Below, in pieces: positions 1-12,639 of a DNA stretch of 64,000 nt. The stretch is taken from positions 21,567,619 to 21,631,618 of the forward strand of contig NC_089863.1 of NCBI RefSeq assembly GCF_036373705.1, in the 5' to 3' direction. The position numbers were made by a program, and so were the translations under genes. The notes below the pieces were generated by a model. That model had not been told where the DNA came from and made no database searches. It saw only the letters and a program-made list of their open reading frames with translations. The DNA is from Amia ocellicauda (Eukaryota > Chordata > Actinopteri > Amiiformes > Amiidae). The stretch's first letter is position 1, and every line of letters begins with the position of its first letter.

Positions 1-496
1 TGATTTATTAGATGACCAGAAATAGGGAAGGGGAGGAGGGCGGGTCTTAATGGAAAATGAAGAGCTCTGGTTGAGTCAGACAATTGTCACATGATTCACC
101 TCTTCTTGTTTCACAGCTGGGATTTTACAGTCTGCAAACGCTGTGCTGCAATGCGTCAGTCAGTCAGTGCATCAGTCAGTCGGTGTGTCAGTCAGTCAGT
201 CAATCAGTCAGTCAAGTTGCAATTCTTGAATGTGAGGAAATCCAGGCTATCCAATAAGAAGACACCTGGTTTAGATTCCACCAATTAGAAGAGGACAATG
301 TATGTGGTGGGTTTCCCCATGGCCAATCAGAGCACTGTGTTAATGAGGGGGTGGGGTTGTAGGAGTTCCCAAGTCTCGTAAATGTTTTGGTTTGTTGTTT
401 TTGAGGTATTTTAATTCTTACGCAGTCGGGAGTGTTTAAACACTGAAATCATGGAAGATTTGAATTCCTCTCCTCCCCCTTCTCTCTCCCTCTCTC

Positions 497-536
<40 letters not shown>

Positions 537-1562
537 ACTCCTCCTTTCTGGCCTGTGCTGTGGTTAAGATGTTTGGTTGTCATTATGACACACAATGCCT
601 TGTGCTCAAAGGGCAGCTGCTGTTTTCTCCGGGAATTCTGGGTGACCGAGACTGCTGGCAGGGCTGTCACTCAAATGGCCCCGCCCCCCCAAGGCTGCAG
701 GCAGGGCTGTCATTAAACGGCCGCCCCGGGGAACCACAACTTGGCAAAATAACATCACAAAGACAACAACAAAAACAATAACGACAAGTACAGAAATCCC
801 GGCAGCCTGGTCCCGGTTACCCAGAATTCTCTGCAAGTGCTGTGAGATGGTGCATGCTGTTCACTGTGCTGCCTGCCTGCACAGCCCCGGGTCCACACTG
901 ACCCACTGACCCCCTGACCAGCTCACTGTCCACTGTCCACTCGCTGTCCACCGCCCCTTGTACAGGCAGCAGGGCCTGTCCTGGGCCCAGCTGTGTGAAA
1001 CTGGACTGCACTGGCCTGGCCTGGATTGGACTGGACTGGACTGGACTGAGTGGGTTTAAACAGCTGGACACTGGTCAGCCCAGCACCGTGATCAAACGCA
1101 ATTATAGTGAAAAACAAAGGAAATACACACAAAAAATCCCTGAATTCAACAAAATCCAAGAGTCTGTGTCTCCAGCTGCACATCACAATGACACATTGAC
1201 ACACTACACACTGCCACACTTACACTAACACTTCCACATTGACACTACACACAGCCAAACTAACACTGACACATTAACACTACACACTGAAACTACACAC
1301 TGCCACACTAACACTGCCACATTGACACTACGCACTGCAAATACACACTGACACTATATACTGACACTACACACACACACACACACACACAGTGTGTATG
1401 CCTGTGCCCTTGCGCGTCCCAGACACTGATCCCTGTGGGCTGACCGCTGGCCGCCAGCTCTCTGACTGGACTGGTTGTGTTGCACCGTTTCCTCCTGTTG
1501 TGTCTGCGTGTCGCTGGTGTGCCACCGAGTGAGCAGACACTAACGCCCCTGTCTCTCTCTCT

Positions 1563-1605
<43 letters not shown>

Positions 1606-1609
1606 GCAG
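1..1609. other. Non-coding stretch upstream of a candidate terminal exon
   Basis: No exon could be supported here. The stretch holds a CAGT-rich run (about 150-215), a CT tract (480-533), an ACTGCACTGG-like run (1000-1050), CACTA-rich repeats (1195-1365), a CA tract (about 1367-1391) and a CT tract ending in TTGCAG at 1609. It is probably the last intron of a plus-strand gene whose body lies outside the window. Confidence 0.5.
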
Positions 1610-2357
1610 GAGTTTTTTGGGGGGACCCTGATGACTCGGAAGGAATCCAGGACTCTCTTTCAGTCGCCCACACATTCCAGCCCTGACCCCCCGACCCTCA
1701 GACAGACACACGGACAAGCACACGCACACGCATACACACACAGGTGGACAGACGGACTTACTTGCAGACAGAGACACGCACACAGACAGACAGACAGCCT
1801 GAATGCTACTGGCCGAGCAGAGTCCTGTCTGACTGACCGGTGTGAACGCTGAGCTGTACTGACACACACTGACACACACATATTTACACACACACTCACT
1901 CACACACACAAACCAACTCAAACACACTCCAGTCCGGTCAGTGACTCTGCAGCAGTCCTGTCCAGTCCAGTACCACCCTGTCTTTAGCAATGGCTGTCCG
2001 TCTGTCTGAAGAAGTCCAACACACACACAGGACAGACACTACACAGAGACGACTACGATTTTAATTTTACAATTAACATTAAGGGGGTTTGTGGGGTTTC
2101 AGACAATTATAATAATAATAATAATAATATCAATAATTCCTCTTTCTTGAACAATCAATATCGAGTACAATGTTATAGAGGAGACAGTATCTGCTGGAGA
2201 TGAGAGGAGAAACCCCGATGGCAACATGTTTACAGCTGCAACTATCTTATCATTGTAAATACTTTTAGTTTCAAAAGAATTTAAAAAAAGCTAAAAAAAA
2301 ATAATAAAATGATATTTAAAAAAAAAAAAACACAAAAGAAAAAAACACAAAAAGGAG

Positions 2358-2400
<43 letters not shown>

Positions 2401-2700
2401 GAGGGGGCAGTGACTCTGCAGCGGTCCGGTCCGGTCCGGTCCGTCTCCGGGGAGGGAGTATATTTTACGGAATTCTAATCGTCGTTGTTTCTGGGGTAAC
2501 TGCAGAGGTTATTTTGGGGGCTTCTCTTGAGGGGATGGGGGGGTTCTATGATTTTAGAGATTTCTAGATGATGTTTACCGGTCTGTCGATCCCAGATTGG
2601 TGTCAATTAATTTATTTCTTATTTATTGTAATTTTATTTGATCTAATTTTATTCCTTTTTAATTTAAAGAAGAAAAAAAAACTGTAATAAAGAATTCAAG
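1610..2700 (+). other. Candidate 3'-terminal exon and 3' UTR of an unidentified gene
   Basis: A strong acceptor (CT tract plus TTGCAG) is at 1609 and a poly(A) signal is at 2686. Between them, one frame reads about 25 residues (VFWGDPDDSEGIQDSLSVAH and onward) to a TGA at 1684-1686. Another frame (EFFGGTLMTRKESRTLF and onward) stays open much longer but runs into CA-repeat sequence. I recognise neither peptide. The remainder looks like a 3' UTR with CA, AAT and GA repeats. The reading frame is uncertain and the exon may be wholly untranslated. Confidence 0.4.
2686..2691 (+). terminator. Poly(A) signal AATAAA
   Basis: A canonical AATAAA follows an A-rich stretch. A GT-rich element (GGTGTGCTTGTGTGTTTTTGC) begins about 20 bases downstream, the usual layout of a vertebrate cleavage and polyadenylation site. 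It would end the plus-strand gene entering from the left edge. Confidence 0.6.
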
Positions 2701-2807
2701 AAGAAGCAAAGGTGTGCTTGTGTGTTTTTGCTTGTGAGTGTGGGACTGAGTGTCTTTCCCCAAATCTTCCACTAGGTGTCGACCGAGGACCTGACATTCC
2801 AAGCGCG

Positions 2808-2810
<3 letters not shown>

Positions 2811-2852
<42 letters not shown>
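2811..2852. repeat. (CA)n microsatellite
   Basis: A nearly pure CA dinucleotide run just downstream of the poly(A) site at 2686. Confidence 0.95.
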
Positions 2853-2855
<3 letters not shown>

Positions 2856-3184
2856 TTCATTCACACGTTCACACACTCCCTCCCTCCCCCTCACAATCTC
2901 TCTCACACTGAGTCACACTCTGCTGATTGGATCTGACCCCTGTGTCTCCTCGCTCTTTGGACCCTGGACCTGCTGGCTGGCTTCTGCTGACAATGTTTAA
3001 TGGGAGCAGACACAGGGCACCCCCCACGGCCTCCTGCCCCACAACAACAGCAACACACCAGTCCTGGCACAGACACTCCCTTACCTCCCAGTGCCAACTG
3101 TGACTGAGCGCTCGAGAGCCAATCAACAGGGAGGATGGCCAACCACTCGAACTCTCTACCTCGGAGACTCCACGGCAATGTCTG

Positions 3185-3725
3185 AACTGACAGACAGTGT
3201 GAGTGGACAGAGACAGTGCGACAGGACAGACAATGTGAGTGGACACAGACAGTGTGAGTGGACACAGAGACGGTGTGAGTGGACACAGACAATGTGAGTG
3301 GACAGAGACAGTGTGAGTGGACACAGACTGGACACAGAGACAGTGTGAGTGTGACTGGACACACTGTGAGTGGACAGAGACAGTGTGAGTGTGACTGGAC
3401 ACAGTAAGGACAGGACAGAGACAATGTGAGTGGACACAGACAGTGTGAGTGGACACAGAGACGGTGTGAGTGGACACAGACAATGTGAGTGGACAGAGAC
3501 AGTGTGAGTGGACACAGACTGGACACAGAGACAGTGTGAGTGTGACTGGACACACTGTGAGTGGACAGAGACAGTGTGAGTGTGACTGGACACAGTAAGG
3601 ACAGGACAGAGACAATGTGAGTGGACACAGACAGTGTGAGTGGACACAGAGACAGTGCGAGTGGACACAGACTGGACACAGAGACAGTGTGAGTGGACAC
3701 AGACTGGACACAGAGACAGTGTGAG
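3185..3725. repeat. Minisatellite, GTGAGTGGACACAGA-type, with higher-order period
   Basis: A short motif (GTGAGTGGACACAGAGACA with variants) is repeated throughout. A block of about 190 bases starting near 3229 recurs almost unchanged from about 3421, so the array has a higher-order structure. The long minus-strand open frames here (2869-3744) come only from the repeat. Three CA-rich motif variants alternate. Confidence 0.9.
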
Positions 3726-3889
3726 TGGACGGCTGCAGAGTCACTGACTAGCCTGTCCTGCAGCAGAAGCTATACACTACCAGTAACATCTACACAGTCA
3801 GTATTACATTTTGTCAAAAGCAGTTTCACATGCAGACTAAACACCTCCAGATACCTCAAATCCCAGTCCTGTTTATTATAACAACAAGC

Positions 3890-4567
3890 ACAGTGTGCGG
3901 ACCGCCGGCGCCGCGTCGCTGCATTGCGCTCCATCCCTGAGAGAGACGGGAGGCGGGAAGGTCCGCTATTCCCGACGTCATCATAGTTACACCACTCCTC
4001 CTCCTCCTCCCTCCCTCCCTCTCTCTCTCTCTCTCTCTCCCCCCAGTCACAGAGTCAGGACCGTGGATTCGCACTGGGCCCGACACGGAGCGGCTCCACT
4101 CGACTCGCCCACTTCATCTCCCCCTCTTCATCACTTTATAATCTTCATCACCCTCCCCCTCACCCTCCGCTTTCTCCCCGTCATCCCTCCCGGAGTCCCA
4201 GCGGCGTGGCGGACGGGGCGGGCAGCGGCGCGGCGTGGACCGGACCGATCACGCAGGGCAGAGAGACCCGCGGCACAGGCCGCCCTGCGAGGAGAGAGAG
4301 AGGAAGCGGGCACTGAACCCGGAACCAGCGGGCAGACGAGCCGAGACGACGGGAGGAAGAGCAGACTCGTCTCGTCCTTCCCCTCCCCCTCCATCGCCGA
4401 TAACCACCGTCCTCCGTGGGTAGCGGCCCCGGGGGTTGGCCCACAATACAGCAGCATCCGGCCGGCACGTCGGACCGGACTTCGGGACTGGTGTCGGGCA
4501 GGGGAGATAGGGAGAGCCGGACTCGTTTTCTGGCCTGTGCCCGGGCGGCGGACCCCCAAACTCTGAG
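3890..4567 (+). promoter_or_regulatory. CERS2: CpG-rich promoter and 5' UTR exon of CERS2 (inferred)
   Basis: This is the densest CpG stretch in the left third of the window, with a CRE-like GACGTCAT at about 3977 and CT and CCTCCC tracts. It ends in a good donor: CTCTGAG with GTGAGACGG starting at 4568. The next supported plus-strand exon is CERS2 coding exon 1 at 13939, whose ATG lies two bases after the acceptor, so an upstream non-coding exon is needed and this is the best candidate. The transcription start was not located, and joining it to CERS2 is inference. Confidence 0.55.
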
Positions 4568-5059
4568 GTGAGACGGTGACGTCAGCGGTGTTTTCAGTGC
4601 GGTGCGCTGCGGGATGTTGTGTAGCGTGTTGTGTGTCGAGCTGTAGGTGGGCCTCCCTCTTGTGTGTGTGGATATTATATACCAGTGCCGAGCCCTGCTC
4701 ATGCAAATACACACTGCGCACACAGAGAGGAAACCACTTACCTGGGAGCACTGCTTTGTTTGTCTCTAATTGTGTTTATGCTTATTTTACTAATGAAGAG
4801 GTGCTACCCGAGATAGCAGTGTGTGTGTGTCTATCTATCCAATGCATGCACAACTTCATACTGATAATAACAAACCATCACACACACACCAGCTGTCAGG
4901 ATATGGCCAGTCCGTTGAATTGGTGTTTTGGGGGGTTGGTTTGTTAATTGCAGTTTGGTTGTCTCCTGGTGGAGTGCGTTGGGGTCACGTTGGGTAGAAC
5001 ACTGTGGGAGGTTCTTGACCCTGTGACTGGCCATGCTCTTCCTCTGTGGTCAACCAGAG

Positions 5060-5096
<37 letters not shown>

Positions 5097-5300
5097 GGTG
5101 GGGGGGTGGTACTAATCAGGACAGGACTTACGACATATAACACACACACATGCTCATATCACCTAGATATCACGTATCTATACAGACATTGTGTACATGC
5201 ACTCATTGACTCACACGTGCATCAAATTGCACACACACAAACTCAGTCATACATATAGACCGAGAGACACTTACAAACACGCATACATGGATACACAGGG

Positions 5301-5304
<4 letters not shown>

Positions 5305-5372
<68 letters not shown>
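5305..5372. repeat. Compound (GA)n(CA)n microsatellite
   Basis: A GA run passes directly into a CA run. Another TG run is nearby (5058-5095), and an AAT run is at 5480-5512. Confidence 0.9.
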
Positions 5373-5374
<2 letters not shown>

Positions 5375-5478
5375 TTATATACACACATACACACACACCG
5401 ACACTCCCACACATGTAAACAAAGACAGACATGCACACGCTCCACACCCTCGGGACCACAAACTCTGGCTCTAGGAAC

Positions 5479-5512
<34 letters not shown>

Positions 5513-6984
5513 TGAGGAAAGCCAGTATAAGTTACATGAAATCGATATGCTCCACACTGTGCTGACGGGAGGCCAAGGAAGTGTGTGTGTGAGTGTGAGT
5601 GTGAGTGTGTGTGTTTGTTTGTACAGAGAGAACGTGACAGACAAAGGTCAGTTCTCTCTCTACCATTTCTCCAGAGAGAAGGGGGGGGAAACGATGCAGA
5701 CGCAGCCGGTATGTTTGTGGACAGATAGGCGGATTACATCTGTGTGTACCGGCTCTTGTGCAGTGAAACGACAAGTGTTTACGTGTTTATTGCGTGTCAG
5801 TCTGATGATGATTATCGGTGGGCTTTATGTTGATATCCTGGGGGCTTTGCTGCTCTCTCAATTCATTGTTTTTTCAATTTAAGGCACTTAATTGGCCCGA
5901 CTAACCAACGCCACACTCGGGTCGTCATGGGGATGGTTGGCACCGGGTGTCATGCTCTCTGGACCTGGGGTCCTCAGGGTCCGTGCTCCGGGGGGGGCAG
6001 GCGCAGGGCATGTTTTCTCCTCTTTCTCATCCTTTCGGTTTGGTTCTAAGGAGGTGCCACGGCTGCTGCTGTTTTGATAGTAGCTGGCCATTTACAAAGC
6101 TATTTCAGTGTCGGTATTAAGAGAGAGAACTGCAGGCTTACCTCTCTGTGGTTTTCTTTTCCTCTTTTCTGCTGTTTCCTGTCTTTGGGATCTTCTTTTT
6201 TTGGTGTTTTTGTAATGTTTCACAATTTTGTTTATTCTTCCTTAGTTAAGTATAACTAACTTTTTTGTCGTTCATTTGGCATTTTATTTCACCCAGAAAC
6301 AATATAGAATGAACATATTTTAGGGGCTCATTTTTAGTTACGGCTGCTCTCCCTCTCTCTTTCTTTCTCTCTCCCTCTTCTCTCTTTCCCTCTTCTCTGC
6401 TCCCTCCCTCCCTCCCTCTCTCTCTCTCTCTCTCTCTCTGTCTTCACTTCACTCGACACCCACACGCATGCTGCCCGACCCTGCGCACAAACAGGCCCCC
6501 CATTCAGCAGACAGACACGCCCACAGCGTCCACCCCAGGACAATATCAACATTTACAGCGTGAAGGCATTCATAAAGAGAGTCACAACTCTCTCTCTCTC
6601 TCTCTTTTCCTTCTCGCTCTTTCTCCGTCCCTCCTACACTCTATCTGTCCGCCAGGCGCGCGTCATCTTTTTTTTTTTTTTTGGCCTAAAAAGTAAACGT
6701 GCTGCTATGTGTTCCAGGGGATACAGCCAGGCCCTGCGTTCCCGAGAGAGGGAGAGGGAGAGAGAGATAATGAACATGCCTCCAGTGTTGTGTAGAGCCG
6801 TGCACAGCGGCCTGTGTGCAGGAGGAACCCGTATTGTGCATACCGGCTGGGTGTGCCTGAGTCAGGTTAACTGTAATAGGAGCAAGAGACAATGAGACAT
6901 GCCAGCCTATCCCTCTCTCTCTACTTCTTTTTTTTTTCTTGTTCTTCCTCTATTTATCTTGCTGTCCCCTTCTCTCTCTCTCTT

Positions 6985-7085
6985 AAGTTCAAAATAAACT
7001 TTATTGTCATGACCAGCTGACAAAGCATCAACAGACACAGTGAGGAGAACAGAATCAACACAATAACAAAGTAAAATTAAAGATT
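6985..7085. repeat. Dispersed repeat copy (TTCAAAATAAACTTTATTGTCATGAC type)
   Basis: The copy begins right after a CT tract with TTCAAAATAAACTTTATTG, followed by TCATGACCAGC and a purine-rich body. Related sequence recurs at about 7453, 26391, 52107, 55266 and 55655 on this strand, and at 37895-37930 and 39018-39050 in the opposite orientation. Confidence 0.7.
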
Positions 7086-7121
7086 TAAATAGCTTTACAG
7101 ATTTGACTCCCTCTCCATTTA

Positions 7122-7161
<40 letters not shown>

Positions 7162-7452
7162 GTTCGTTGATGTTATGCAGCTGTGTCACTTCCCTTGTAA
7201 TTCAGTCTCTTAATCCGAGACATTATGTGTGGGAGGGGGTGCCGTGTCTGTGTGTGTCGACGAGGCTGTGTGTGTGTTACTGTGTTGTTGGCATGTTGTG
7301 CGGAGAGAGAGAGAGAGAGAGGGGGCAGTCATTTGAATGGGTATGGTTGGGGGGAGGGTGGAGTGCAAGAAGAGCTGCTGAATTTAGTTGCTCAAGTTTG
7401 TGAGTCACTGTCCGGTTACACACACCCTCTCCCTCGCTCCCTCTCTCTCTCA

Positions 7453-7680
7453 GTTCAATTCAAGCTTTATTGGCATGACTTTTGTATACACGTATTGCCA
7501 AAGCATGTGATATAATTGATATGTATAGACAAGAAAATGTAAAACTAAAAAAGAAAGAATAAATTAGTAAATAATAAAGAAAATCATTGATAATAGAATG
7601 ATTAGGTCAATTTCAATAAATAAAAGTAATATATCATAATAAATAGTAATATTTAGAAAAACAAAAAAGAGAATACTATA
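7453..7680. repeat. Dispersed repeat copy (TTCAATTCAAGCTTTATTGGCATGAC type)
   Basis: It starts after a CT tract with the conserved TTTATTGGCATGAC core, followed by GTATTGCCAAAGCA about 25 bases later and an A/T-rich body. The copy at 26391 shares both blocks, which marks them as one family rather than chance. Confidence 0.75.
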
Positions 7681-7863
7681 CATCAATAAAACATTCTTCA
7701 TTTCCTCTTATACACTCTCTCAACACCCTCTCTCCCTCTCCCTCTCCCTCTAATACTCATGCAAGCTCACACAAACGCACACAAACTCATGTGTGTAGCT
7801 GTCCCTATGCACAGGGGTGGGGGGGGCAGGTTTAGTAAGAGCATCTTGTGCAATAGCAGGAGG

Positions 7864-7867
<4 letters not shown>

Positions 7868-7920
<53 letters not shown>
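7868..7920. repeat. (GA)n microsatellite
   Basis: A pure GA run of about 50 bases in the CERS2 first intron. Confidence 0.95.
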
Positions 7921-7924
<4 letters not shown>

Positions 7925-8472
7925 AGGGGGGAGCTCATGCTACAGTGACTCCAGGTGGCCTGAATCAGTTGCCGCCAGTTGTGTTTAGTGTTGTTCTTCC
8001 TGGGTCGTCTGGAGATTCAGAGGAGCTGTTGTGTCATCAGAGACACAAGTCCAGTCCAGCAGGGTCATCTGTGTCCCATTGCCAGCACAGCTTCCCGTCT
8101 CCCCTCTGCAGTCTGGAGCCTGGGGGGTGTGGGGGTGTAGACACTAATTAGAAGGCGGGTCTGTGGTGCAGCTGTGAGAACAGGAGGGCTCTCCTCTTGG
8201 TTTATAATTAGAAGGGTTTTGAAGTTGAGTGGTGCAATTCAGATCAACCACACGGTCACCCCCCCATTCCCACACTCGGAGTGGTCTGTGGCGCTGTGGG
8301 GTGCTGGGCGTTTGAAGTGGCCAGCCCTGCCGGCTCCAGTCCGAGTTATTTTGGTCTGCTGGGGGCAGGGTATGTGCAGGTCCAGCCCTGTCTCAGTCTC
8401 TGTTGGCGTGTTCACGTCCACTTCCGATCCATATCAAACTCATCGGTAGCATTTGATCCTGGCAGTGTGGAG

Positions 8473-9406
8473 TAGGGATGGGCAGTTCGGTTCTTCTTAG
8501 TGACTCGATTCATTTGATTCAGTTCAGTTTGGTGAATCAATTCATTTCGTTCATTTGATTCACTGATTCAGTGACTCGAACAAATGCACACCGAATCAGG
8601 ATTGGTTAGATAGACTTGAACCGGAAAGAACGAGTCTTTCACAAACTGCACACCACAAAAGCCAGGAAAACTCTATATTTGAGTGGGTTAAATTCAATAC
8701 AGTTGTGACAAATCTATATTTAAAGTCCTGTAGATAACAACAGTTTGAAGCATGAACATTATTTAGCCAACACAATGAATTAAATGTAATATATTGTTTT
8801 AATAATAATGTTAAATAAATGTCTTGCGCATAGGTGTATCTCAATTATTATTAATATTAATAATAATAATAATAATAATAATTGGTTATTTTGTTGATTT
8901 AACTCAAGATGACATAATAATTTATGCAAAATATTTTGTGTATAAAACATTACAAAAACAGACTTCATAGTGATTATTATATTTTTATTTGTTTGGCAGA
9001 CGTACCCAATGAATACAAACTGTAATACACACACACACATTATGTACAGTATATAATATTGCATAAATGTCTAATCTCATTTTCTAACGGCGTAATCCGT
9101 GGCACTTGGTCTGGATAATGTGACGCCGTTTTGGCTCATAGTTACAGACTTATTTCTTATGCACTAAGCAAGAGGGAATTTAGAACCAACATTGGCACTC
9201 AGTGAGTTGTCAGGACGAACGAATCCGCCAGAATCGAGAGTCAGAGAGTCATTGAGCGCTGTCGAGGCGGGCCTCCGGCTCCTGAGCGCCGCTGCTGCTC
9301 ACAGTGAATCAAAAGAGCCGATTCAATGCGTCACTGATCCGAGTCCCATCGTCACCAAAATGATTAGTTAAAAAAGAATGAATCATTCGCGAACTGCACA
9401 TCACTA
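8473..9406. mobile_element. Non-autonomous hAT-type DNA transposon (934 bp)
   Basis: The left end TAGGGATGGGCAGTTCG is an imperfect inverted match of the right end (CGCGAACTGCACATCACTA). Flanking 8-base direct repeats are GTGTGGAG (8465-8472) and GTGTGGCG (9407-9414), agreeing at 7 of 8 positions. An 8-bp target duplication is the hAT hallmark. The interior is A/T-rich with AAT repeats and has no transposase-like frame. Confidence 0.8.
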
Positions 9407-9607
9407 GTGTGGCGCTCGGCCGGCTCAAGTTCCAGCATGCACTGCGGTGGCGTGTGTTTTAGAAGCAGACGGCAAACAAACACCTTCACAGCAGTGGAGC
9501 AGATAGGAGAACACTTCCCTACTGCCCGTATTATAAATAAGATATTGTTAAAATTAACACTATAGGACTTATTTTATGTTGGCAAGAATATATAATTGTA
9601 TTTTTTA

Positions 9608-11031
9608 GGCCTGTCCCGAAGGGTAGGAACACTTCGAAGCTTCGTTGGTGCTCATTTGCATATATATCGATGATGTCAGATTTGAATGAAAACCCTACTT
9701 TTTTTTTTGTACAGGTTATACATATAAACAGAATAAAACATCCAACTGTAGTATAACAAGTTATCTCGAACAGTAATAATGTTTTTATATTATTACATGC
9801 ACATGTATAGGTATTGGTTTTATTTGCATGAAACATTTTAACGTTCCCAATCACCTTACTCATAATAAACTGTATGTGCAGTGACTTTGTAATTTGTATT
9901 TTATTCAATACAGAAAAAGTGTCTGACTCGATGTAAAATGCTAAATGAATAAACCCCAGTGTTCAGTAACATTAAGAAAGATAACTAGGCTATACTAAAA
10001 GTAGTAAATACTAAAGACACTAACCTTAACATTTGGGTTAACTATAATAAAGACTCCATTCTACAGTTCAGAGTTATATATTTTTTGGTATATTATTAAT
10101 AATAATAATAAAAATAATAATGGATCGATTGCAACGAACTTGCAGAGTTAGCGGAACTGCGTACTAAACACTGATCATCTCCTAATAAATCATGCATAAT
10201 ATTTTAAAGTTAGTTGGGTAAATGATCCCGGAGATTGATTGTCCCTCTGTGATAACAATTTTCAGTTGCACAGCTTACATTAAGCTTTCTGGGGCTCTTC
10301 TGTGCATTTAGCAAAAAATTCCCAACCGCAGAAGTTGTACATTTCCATTATATATAACAACCTGCTGTAAAGATGACAGATAAAGAAACAATAACTCAGA
10401 GTGGTCCACATGCATGCTGGCTGATGGGGATAGTGCACTTTCAGAAGAAGAAAACCGTATATAAATGTAATCGTATATTCTCAAAATACATTGTTTAAAT
10501 GTAATCTGGTCCAAAGCCTGCTGACATGACAGTGGAATTTGAGGGACTTTTTATGACTGTTTTGAACTGTTATATCCATCGTAGTATACACATCTAATGT
10601 TTTAATTTAGGTAGTGCGACATCAGAAGTGTGGTTTAGTGTTGTAACTCTCGCTGGGGTTTCCAAGCAGCCGACCCAACTCATCATTGCGGTCCAACAGC
10701 AACTCGTTGTATTGGTTATTACTGCAGCTTACAGGTCTCGGGGACTGAACTCACTCACTCACTCATACTGACTCGTTCTTCTGCCTCCCTTCACCTGTTA
10801 TCCCCTCTCCCCGCGCTCCTCCCCACCGCACCGCCCTCACCCCATCAACCGTTTATTGGGTGCGGTGGTGCGCTCCAGTATTCAAACATAGTCCATTTCT
10901 TTTAAGAAGAGAAAAATAATTAGATGTGATTGTCACGTGGCGAACATTCGAATGTTCGTAAAAACCTCAGAATGTCTGGAGACCGAACGAACCTTCGAAC
11001 GTTCGAACCTTTGATGATGGCCCTGTTTGCA
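9608..11031. mobile_element. Probable DNA-transposon relic with TTCGAA-rich ends
   Basis: The left edge (AGGCCTGTCCCGAAGGGTAG then CTTCGAAGCTTCG) roughly mirrors the right edge (CGAACCTTCGAACGTTCGAA then GATGATGGCCCTG). The interior is A/T-rich and non-coding. No convincing 8-bp duplication was found, so the boundaries are approximate and assignment to hAT rests on the end sequence alone. Confidence 0.4.
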
Positions 11032-11290
11032 TTGGTTGCAAAAATATGAAAGTGCGTTGGTTTTACTTGTTATAATAATTCGTAATGAGATGGACTGTTT
11101 TTGATATAGCTCTGTGTTAAAGGACTTATTTAATATTTACATATAATGAAGTTTGGACTCACGTGTTATTGCGTGTGCGAGGACCCCTGTGGTGGTTGAC
11201 CAATGATTCTGATCAAATGTACCAAATAATTTGAGCTGGATCAGAAATGGTGTGTAAAAGCGCTTTGTTGTGTAATCAGGGTGTGTGTGT

Positions 11291-12605
11291 TAGAGCCCGA
11301 CTGATACAGGTTTTTTGGGTCCAATACTGATAATTGGGAAGCAAAATTTCCCGATTACCGATGTATCTGCCAATTATTTACTTTTTTGTTCACATGCAAA
11401 ACGGACATTTTCTAGCATGGATCCCTCAAATCTCTCCATGTCAGAGAAATTGTCAAATATGCCATGAAGGCAGGATTTTTACATAATAAACTTAACATAA
11501 ATTACATCAATAACATCCACAAATCAAACATTGTATTTTTTTTAAATACATTAGAATAAGGGAGAGTAAAGGAGAAAATTAAACGTATGCATGTTCTATA
11601 CATTAGAACAAAGACCAAGGTATGTGAGCAATTTCACACACAAATAGACAAATGTTCTATACATTAGAGCAAATACTATGGTAGTGGTAATTGCTGGTCT
11701 AGATTATATTTGTATTTTACACGCGTCAGGTTTTCTCAGGTCTCAAGTCCTGCTCGGTACTCCATACTGCTGATCATACAGGGGCAGGTTATAGCGCAGA
11801 CAGCACAACACAGCTGTATTTGTTTAAAAACATGCATTTAAAAATGCCCTCAATTGTAACATATTTAATATATATGTTAAGCGTATGCAATATGAATCAC
11901 AGCCAAAAGACGATGCAGGATTTGAAATAGTTTTATAAATACCATGTATAGTTTCAGTTTTATCCAACATTGTCTGAGAGATGCATTTTTCGTAAATTTT
12001 CTTTAGTTGTTTTACTGTGATCTGAGCATGCTTGTCATTTGGAGACAGTTTTTGTCTGCGGATATCCAGTCAACATTTTCAGCAAATATTTCCTGTTTTT
12101 CTGTATTTTAATTAATTAAGCGATTTAATTAACTTTTCAGTAAAAATGTGCCATAGAATACATTAATCTTCAGTCATGATGAAAATAATCAAAACCGTGG
12201 GTACTCAAATGCAGCACAGCCTTCAAAAACACTTTCTATTGGTTATGAGGGTTTTAGTAAAACACATGTTTATTAGTTTGAGCCCTGTGTTTCTCAGTGG
12301 GGGTGTTTGTTACACCACGGTGCACCGCCGCACATGAGAATCAGTGTCGTAAGATCCCAGTGGAAACTAAAGCACCATAACTACGTTAAAAAATAATGGT
12401 AAATAATTATAATAATGACTGTAAAACCAAATAAATGTGTTTATTTGTCTGAATTCTGACTAAGGATTTTATGGTAATTTGAAAAAATATTTAGCCAATG
12501 GGTTGAGAAAATATATTGGTGGTATATCGGTGGAATATGTGCTGATACTGATATTGCTGTAAAAGGCCAATAATATCGGTGCTCCGATAGATCTGTCGGG
12601 CCCTG
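11291..12605. mobile_element. hAT-type DNA transposon relic (about 1.3 kb)
   Basis: The left end TAGAGCCCGACTGAT and right end ATCTGTCGGGCCCTG are inverted repeats of the GGGCCCGAC type, each followed inward by CCGATA-rich sequence. GTGTGTGT flanks both sides (11283-11290 and 12606-12613), which fits an 8-bp duplication but is low-complexity. No intact transposase frame is present. Confidence 0.7.
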
Positions 12606-12639
12606 GTGTGTGTGGTGTGTGATGAGACCGAATAGTCGA

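Noticed and set aside
2869-3744. A 291-aa minus-strand open frame rich in THTVSVHSHCLCPLT
   Set aside because: It lies completely on the 3.2-3.7 kb minisatellite, and parallel frames are equally open. No splice or start support.
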